DNA of 9,310 nucleotides, taken from positions 1 through 9,310 of the forward strand of contig JAUYPT010000038.1 in NCBI GenBank assembly GCA_030695685.1, read 5' to 3'. The notes beneath the pieces are model-generated. The model was not told the DNA's origin, did not search any database, and saw nothing but the letters and a program-made list of their open reading frames with translations. The DNA comes from Nanobdellota archaeon. Lineage in GTDB: Archaea; Nanobdellota; Nanobdellia; Woesearchaeales; GW2011-AR9. A program made the position numbers and the translations under genes. Below, one piece after another: positions 7,078 through 9,310 of the stretch (position 1 is the first letter of the stretch; every line of letters begins with the position of its first letter).

Positions 7078-7087
7078 TTTTATAAAG
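7078..7087 (-). promoter_or_regulatory. TATA-like box for the Nudix-like gene
   Basis: The minus strand reads CTTTATAAAA, a strong archaeal TATA match centred about 34 bp before the ATG at 7048. Transcription would start near 7056, right at the GGGGG run, leaving a leader of about 8-14 nt depending on which of the two nearby ATG codons is used. Confidence 0.45.
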
Positions 7088-7138
7088 CGTTATAAATGTT
7101 ATGGAATAAGGAATTGGCTGGTTTATTTATGTTGCATT

Positions 7139-7148
7139 AAATTTAAAA
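7139..7148 (+). promoter_or_regulatory. TATA-like box for the HAD phosphatase gene
   Basis: AAATTTAAAA is centred about 31 bp before the ATG at 7175 and no Shine-Dalgarno sequence precedes that ATG. This fits a nearly leaderless message and supports 7175 over the in-frame ATG at 7028, which would lie upstream of the promoter and inside the opposite gene. Confidence 0.4.
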
Positions 7149-7174
7149 ATCATCGGCAAACTGTATGGTATCAG

Positions 7175-7858
7175 ATGAACAAAATACAAACTGTCATTTT
7201 TGATATGGATGGAACTATTGCCTTCCGCAATACTCATGACGCCAGCTACAATTCGTTTTTTCGGCATATGGGTTTAGAAAAGCAGGTACAACAAATTACT
7301 GACAAATACAATGATAAAGTGCGCAATGTGATGACGCCGGAAAATCATCAACGGCAGTTTGCAGAAACGGTTGCTCTGCTCAGAGGCAAAGCTGCTCCAG
7401 CACCTGAAGAAGTCTTTCCTTCCATCCCTTACGCACCGGGATTTACTCAATTCTGCCAATATCTCCAGTCCCATAGTGTCAATACCGGCATTGTTACACT
7501 TAGTCTTCTCTACGCTGCAAACAGAATCAAAGAAGAAAATAGTATACAGCTCGCTTATGCTAATGAGATCCATATCGAGAATAAATACTTTACCGGGACA
7601 GGAACTGTCCATGTGCTTTTTGGCAGCAAAGGAGAGATGGTTCAAAAAGCATACCAAGCTCTTGGCGGAACGAGAGAAACGACTGCGTATATTGGTGACA
7701 GCCTCAATGATGTTGACCCTTGGAAGTCTGTTGCACTTCCTCTTGGCGTAAACCTCCATCATCCGGAATGTAAAAAATATGTTCAGGCACATTTTGCTGA
7801 TTTTAATGAAATACTTGATTTCTTCCAGAAAAATGTGGAATTGGAAAGAAAGATTTAA
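7175..7858 (+). CDS. HAD-superfamily phosphatase, phosphoserine-phosphatase-like
   Basis: This 227-residue protein has all four HAD motifs: VIFDMDGT (nucleophile D10, acid-base D12), the motif II threonine in GIVTLS (T108), the motif III lysine in GSKGEMVQKAY (K152) and YIGDSLNDVD (D175, D179). Residues about 16-90 form a helical C1 cap. SKGEMV followed by IGDSLND resembles phosphoserine phosphatase and related subfamily IB enzymes. It should remove phosphate from a small metabolite in the cytoplasm. In this setting it could fill the heptose-1,7-bisphosphate phosphatase step, yet it is not a GmhB ortholog by sequence, since GmhB has a DRDGT nucleophile motif. The frame is open back to an ATG at 7028, but that 49-residue extension lacks homology-like features and overlaps the divergent gene; the DMDGT motif belongs near residue 10, as with the 7175 start. 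It converges with the nucleotidyltransferase gene over a 43-bp gap. Confidence 0.88.
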   Translation: MNKIQTVIFDMDGTIAFRNTHDASYNSFFRHMGLEKQVQQITDKYNDKVRNVMTPENHQRQFAETVALLRGKAAPAPEEVFPSIPYAPGFTQFCQYLQSHSVNTGIVTLSLLYAANRIKEENSIQLAYANEIHIENKYFTGTGTVHVLFGSKGEMVQKAYQALGGTRETTAYIGDSLNDVDPWKSVALPLGVNLHHPECKKYVQAHFADFNEILDFFQKNVELERKI

Positions 7859-7880
7859 AATTAGGAGTTTATCTTGAAGA

Positions 7881-7885
7881 TTTTT
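7881..7885 (+). terminator. Weak T-run after the HAD phosphatase gene
   Basis: A T5 tract lies 22 bp past the stop at 7858, in the 43-bp convergent gap, without a hairpin. It is a plausible but weak archaeal-type terminator. Confidence 0.2.
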
Positions 7886-7901
7886 CCAGTTAATTCATTC
7901 T

Positions 7902-8423
7902 TCAACTAATCTCTTCCTTTATATATTTGATAATTTCTGTAGTAGCTAATTTATTGGTAGAAGTAAATACTATTTTCCCTCCATGAGATTCAACCGCTTC
8001 CTTTTCTAACATTAAAACAGGATCGCTAAGAGTATTATAATCTATTCCTTTAATGTATACATCTGGTTTTAAAATACGAATGACTTGCTGTGAATTTTCG
8101 TGTATAAGTACAAAATCAACTGCTTTTAACTGGCTTATCGCAAAAGCTCTGAGACCATGAGTAAAAATAGGTCTTCCTTTTTGTTTTCTGCTTCTGGTAT
8201 TATGCTCATCCGGCGCTACTGAAACAACCAATATATCACACTCCTTTTTTGCGGCTAACAGATGAGTTATGTGCCCAGGATGCAAAAGGTCAAAACTGCC
8301 GCTGCAAAGCCCGATTTTTTTTCCCTGTTTCTGTAATGCCTGGACTTTTTCCAGCAGTTCTTCTTCCATAAGAATATTGTCGGAAACGTAACTTTTGCCT
8401 TCAGTTGTAATCATTGATTCCAT
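7902..8423 (-). CDS. Cytidylyltransferase-fold sugar-phosphate nucleotidyltransferase (RfaE2/HldE-C type)
   Basis: This 173-residue protein should transfer a nucleotide, probably AMP from ATP, onto heptose-1-phosphate or a related sugar phosphate. The motifs are CSGSFDLLHPGHITHLLAAK (40-59) containing the catalytic HxGH at 48-51, VSVAPD (68-72) after the second strand, KPDVYIKGIDY (119-129), and ATTEIIKYI (160-168), which replaces the family's STTxII. The length matches the stand-alone RfaE2 domain, which in E. coli is the C-terminal half of HldE. About 38 residues precede the first motif, as in relatives, so the start is near the N-terminal Met codons: ATG 8423 (residue 1) or ATG 8414 (residue 4). 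The second is better spaced (about 27 bp) from the TATA-like box. The gene lies 33 bp downstream of the glycosyltransferase gene on the same strand. Its partner kinase would be the PfkB domain encoded at 2960-4603. Confidence 0.88.
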   Translation of the reverse strand: MESMITTEGKSYVSDNILMEEELLEKVQALQKQGKKIGLCSGSFDLLHPGHITHLLAAKKECDILVVSVAPDEHNTRSRKQKGRPIFTHGLRAFAISQLKAVDFVLIHENSQQVIRILKPDVYIKGIDYNTLSDPVLMLEKEAVESHGGKIVFTSTNKLATTEIIKYIKEEIS

Positions 8424-8435
8424 TAAAAATAATTA

Positions 8436-8447
8436 ATATTTAAATAT
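8436..8447 (-). promoter_or_regulatory. Palindromic TATA-like box before the nucleotidyltransferase gene
   Basis: ATATTTAAATAT is a perfect 12-bp palindrome filling the centre of the 33-bp gap between two minus-strand genes. Its centre is about 18 bp from the ATG at 8423 and about 27 bp from the in-frame ATG at 8414. It could give the nucleotidyltransferase gene its own promoter, though the gap is short enough for read-through from the glycosyltransferase gene. Confidence 0.35.
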
Positions 8448-8456
8448 GATGTAATA

Positions 8457-9310
8457 TTAATCCAATAATTCCTTATTTTTTCTCAAAAATAACGTTCCAA
8501 TCCGCGATGGAAAACCGTAACAGGGGCTGTCTGGAGGAAATAGTGCTTTGTACTTTGCCTGCAATTGTTCATCTTCGGCTGTTGTTTTCCATGCTCCATC
8601 CAAACGCTGATTCATCTCCAGCACTAAATCGAGGATTTCTTCCGGTGTATTTTCAATAATCTTTAATCCTGCCTCAGCAAATTCTTTTCCATCAGCAAAA
8701 TACATTGCATGAGTATCAATAATTTCTTTAAAAGTCAGAAAGCGCTTTTTTTTGTTACCCCATATTTTTGAAGGAATAAACAAATCTTTTTTTCGGAAAG
8801 GAGGATAGGCAATTGATACTAAATTAGCATTGGCGACAGGAACATTAAAAATTGTCGGCACCATAAATAAACCGGCAGTATTCCCTACAAAGAATTTACA
8901 TTTTGCCGGTAAATAAATATCACCAAAATCGCTGCGATGCTGCGTGGCATAATCAATAATTTTATGGTTTTTAGAGCTAATTTTCTTCTCCACAACAGAA
9001 CCCATGCGCAAGGCATATCCACCTTGTCTTGTAAAATAATCTGCAGCTTTAAGATAATTGTCAATACTGCAATTGCGATAATTGTGATAACTATCGCCTT
9101 TCTCCCATTGCGCATTTAAGTACGAGGCATCACGGGCGTGAAAACAGATAAATGATTTCTCGTTAACACCCATTGTTGCACGAAGCTCTTTTCCTTTTTT
9201 TTCCTCTTCTTCTGTAAAAGAGATTGTTGGTTCAGCATTATTGAGCTCATAGAACATCGATTTATTCCACCAGCCAATACCCTCAACTAGATGTAAAGTG
9301 CTTAGCAGTG
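8457..9310 (-). CDS. TIGR04372-like glycosyltransferase (5' end outside window)
   Basis: The frame is open from the window edge to a TAA at 8457-8459, giving about 284 codons. The ATG at 9257 is not the start: 17 more codons (ending GIGWWNKS) lie upstream without a stop. Counting from that Met, recognisable blocks are FICFHARDASYLN (36-48), YHNYRNCSIDNYLKAADY (57-74), GGYALRMGSVV (79-89), SDFGDIYLPAKCKFFVGNTA (109-128), VPTIFNVPVANAN (133-145) and DLFIPSKIW (158-166). These match my memory of the TIGR04372 family, found in surface polysaccharide clusters and thought to have a GT-B-like fold. It would transfer a sugar from a nucleotide donor in the cytoplasm, possibly the heptose made by the neighbours. 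No membrane segment is visible in this part. The C-terminal tail of about 60 residues is charged and contains a CYGFPSRIG block. Confidence 0.8.
   Translation of the reverse strand, partial: LLSTLHLVEGIGWWNKSMFYELNNAEPTISFTEEEEKKGKELRATMGVNEKSFICFHARDASYLNAQWEKGDSYHNYRNCSIDNYLKAADYFTRQGGYALRMGSVVEKKISSKNHKIIDYATQHRSDFGDIYLPAKCKFFVGNTAGLFMVPTIFNVPVANANLVSIAYPPFRKKDLFIPSKIWGNKKKRFLTFKEIIDTHAMYFADGKEFAEAGLKIIENTPEEILDLVLEMNQRLDGAWKTTAEDEQLQAKYKALFPPDSPCYGFPSRIGTLFLRKNKELLD

Noticed and set aside
7028..7174. N-terminal extension of the HAD phosphatase to the ATG at 7028
   Set aside because: It would put the DMDGT nucleophile at about residue 60 instead of 10, overlaps the divergent gene's start and contains both promoters of the divergent pair.
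7274..7792. 172-codon open frame on the minus strand
   Set aside because: It lies wholly opposite the well-supported HAD phosphatase gene and its translation has no recognisable motif, so it is a shadow of that gene's codon pattern.

Overview
The window carries eight protein genes and no RNA genes, insertion sequences, CRISPR arrays or tandem repeats that I can see. The content is mostly surface-glycan sugar metabolism, centred on an ADP-heptose-like activated sugar. The A+T-rich intergenic spaces hold TATA-like boxes (TTTATATG, CTTTATAAAA, AATATATA) whose centres lie about 25-35 bp before the start codons, and most starts lack a Shine-Dalgarno sequence. That pattern suggests an archaeon with leaderless or short-leader transcripts, perhaps an uncultivated DPANN-like lineage. 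The protein families also occur in uncultivated bacteria, so the domain assignment is an inference of moderate strength.

Layout. 1-453 (+) is the 3' end of a HAD-family phosphatase. 522-1072 (+) is an AhpC/TSA-type thioredoxin-fold gene split by a one-base loss near 608. A 168-bp spacer separates it from a convergent cobalamin-binding radical SAM gene (2764-1241, -). Upstream of that, 4603-2960 (-) encodes a PfkB-type sugar kinase fused to a SIS phosphoheptose-isomerase-like domain. A divergent promoter region (4604-4715) separates it from a sugar C-methyltransferase of the TylC3/NovU/TcaB9 type (4716-5978, +). Convergent with that, 5 bp away, is an unfamiliar 354-residue protein with a degenerate, interrupted Nudix-like box (7048-5984, -). 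A second divergent promoter region (7049-7174) precedes a HAD phosphatase (7175-7858, +). Convergent with it are an RfaE2/HldE-C-type nucleotidyltransferase (8423-7902, -) and, upstream on the same strand, the 3' part of a TIGR04372-like glycosyltransferase (9310-8457, -) that runs off the window.

How the genes may work together. The SIS domain (isomerase), PfkB domain (kinase), HAD protein (phosphatase), nucleotidyltransferase and glycosyltransferase match, in order, the steps from sedoheptulose-7-phosphate to a nucleotide-activated heptose and its transfer. The methyltransferase, and perhaps the radical SAM enzyme, could decorate the sugar or glycan. In E. coli the kinase is fused to the adenylyltransferase (HldE); here it is fused to the isomerase and the nucleotidyltransferase stands alone. 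This domain rearrangement, the split redoxin gene and the odd Nudix-like protein are the items most worth checking.
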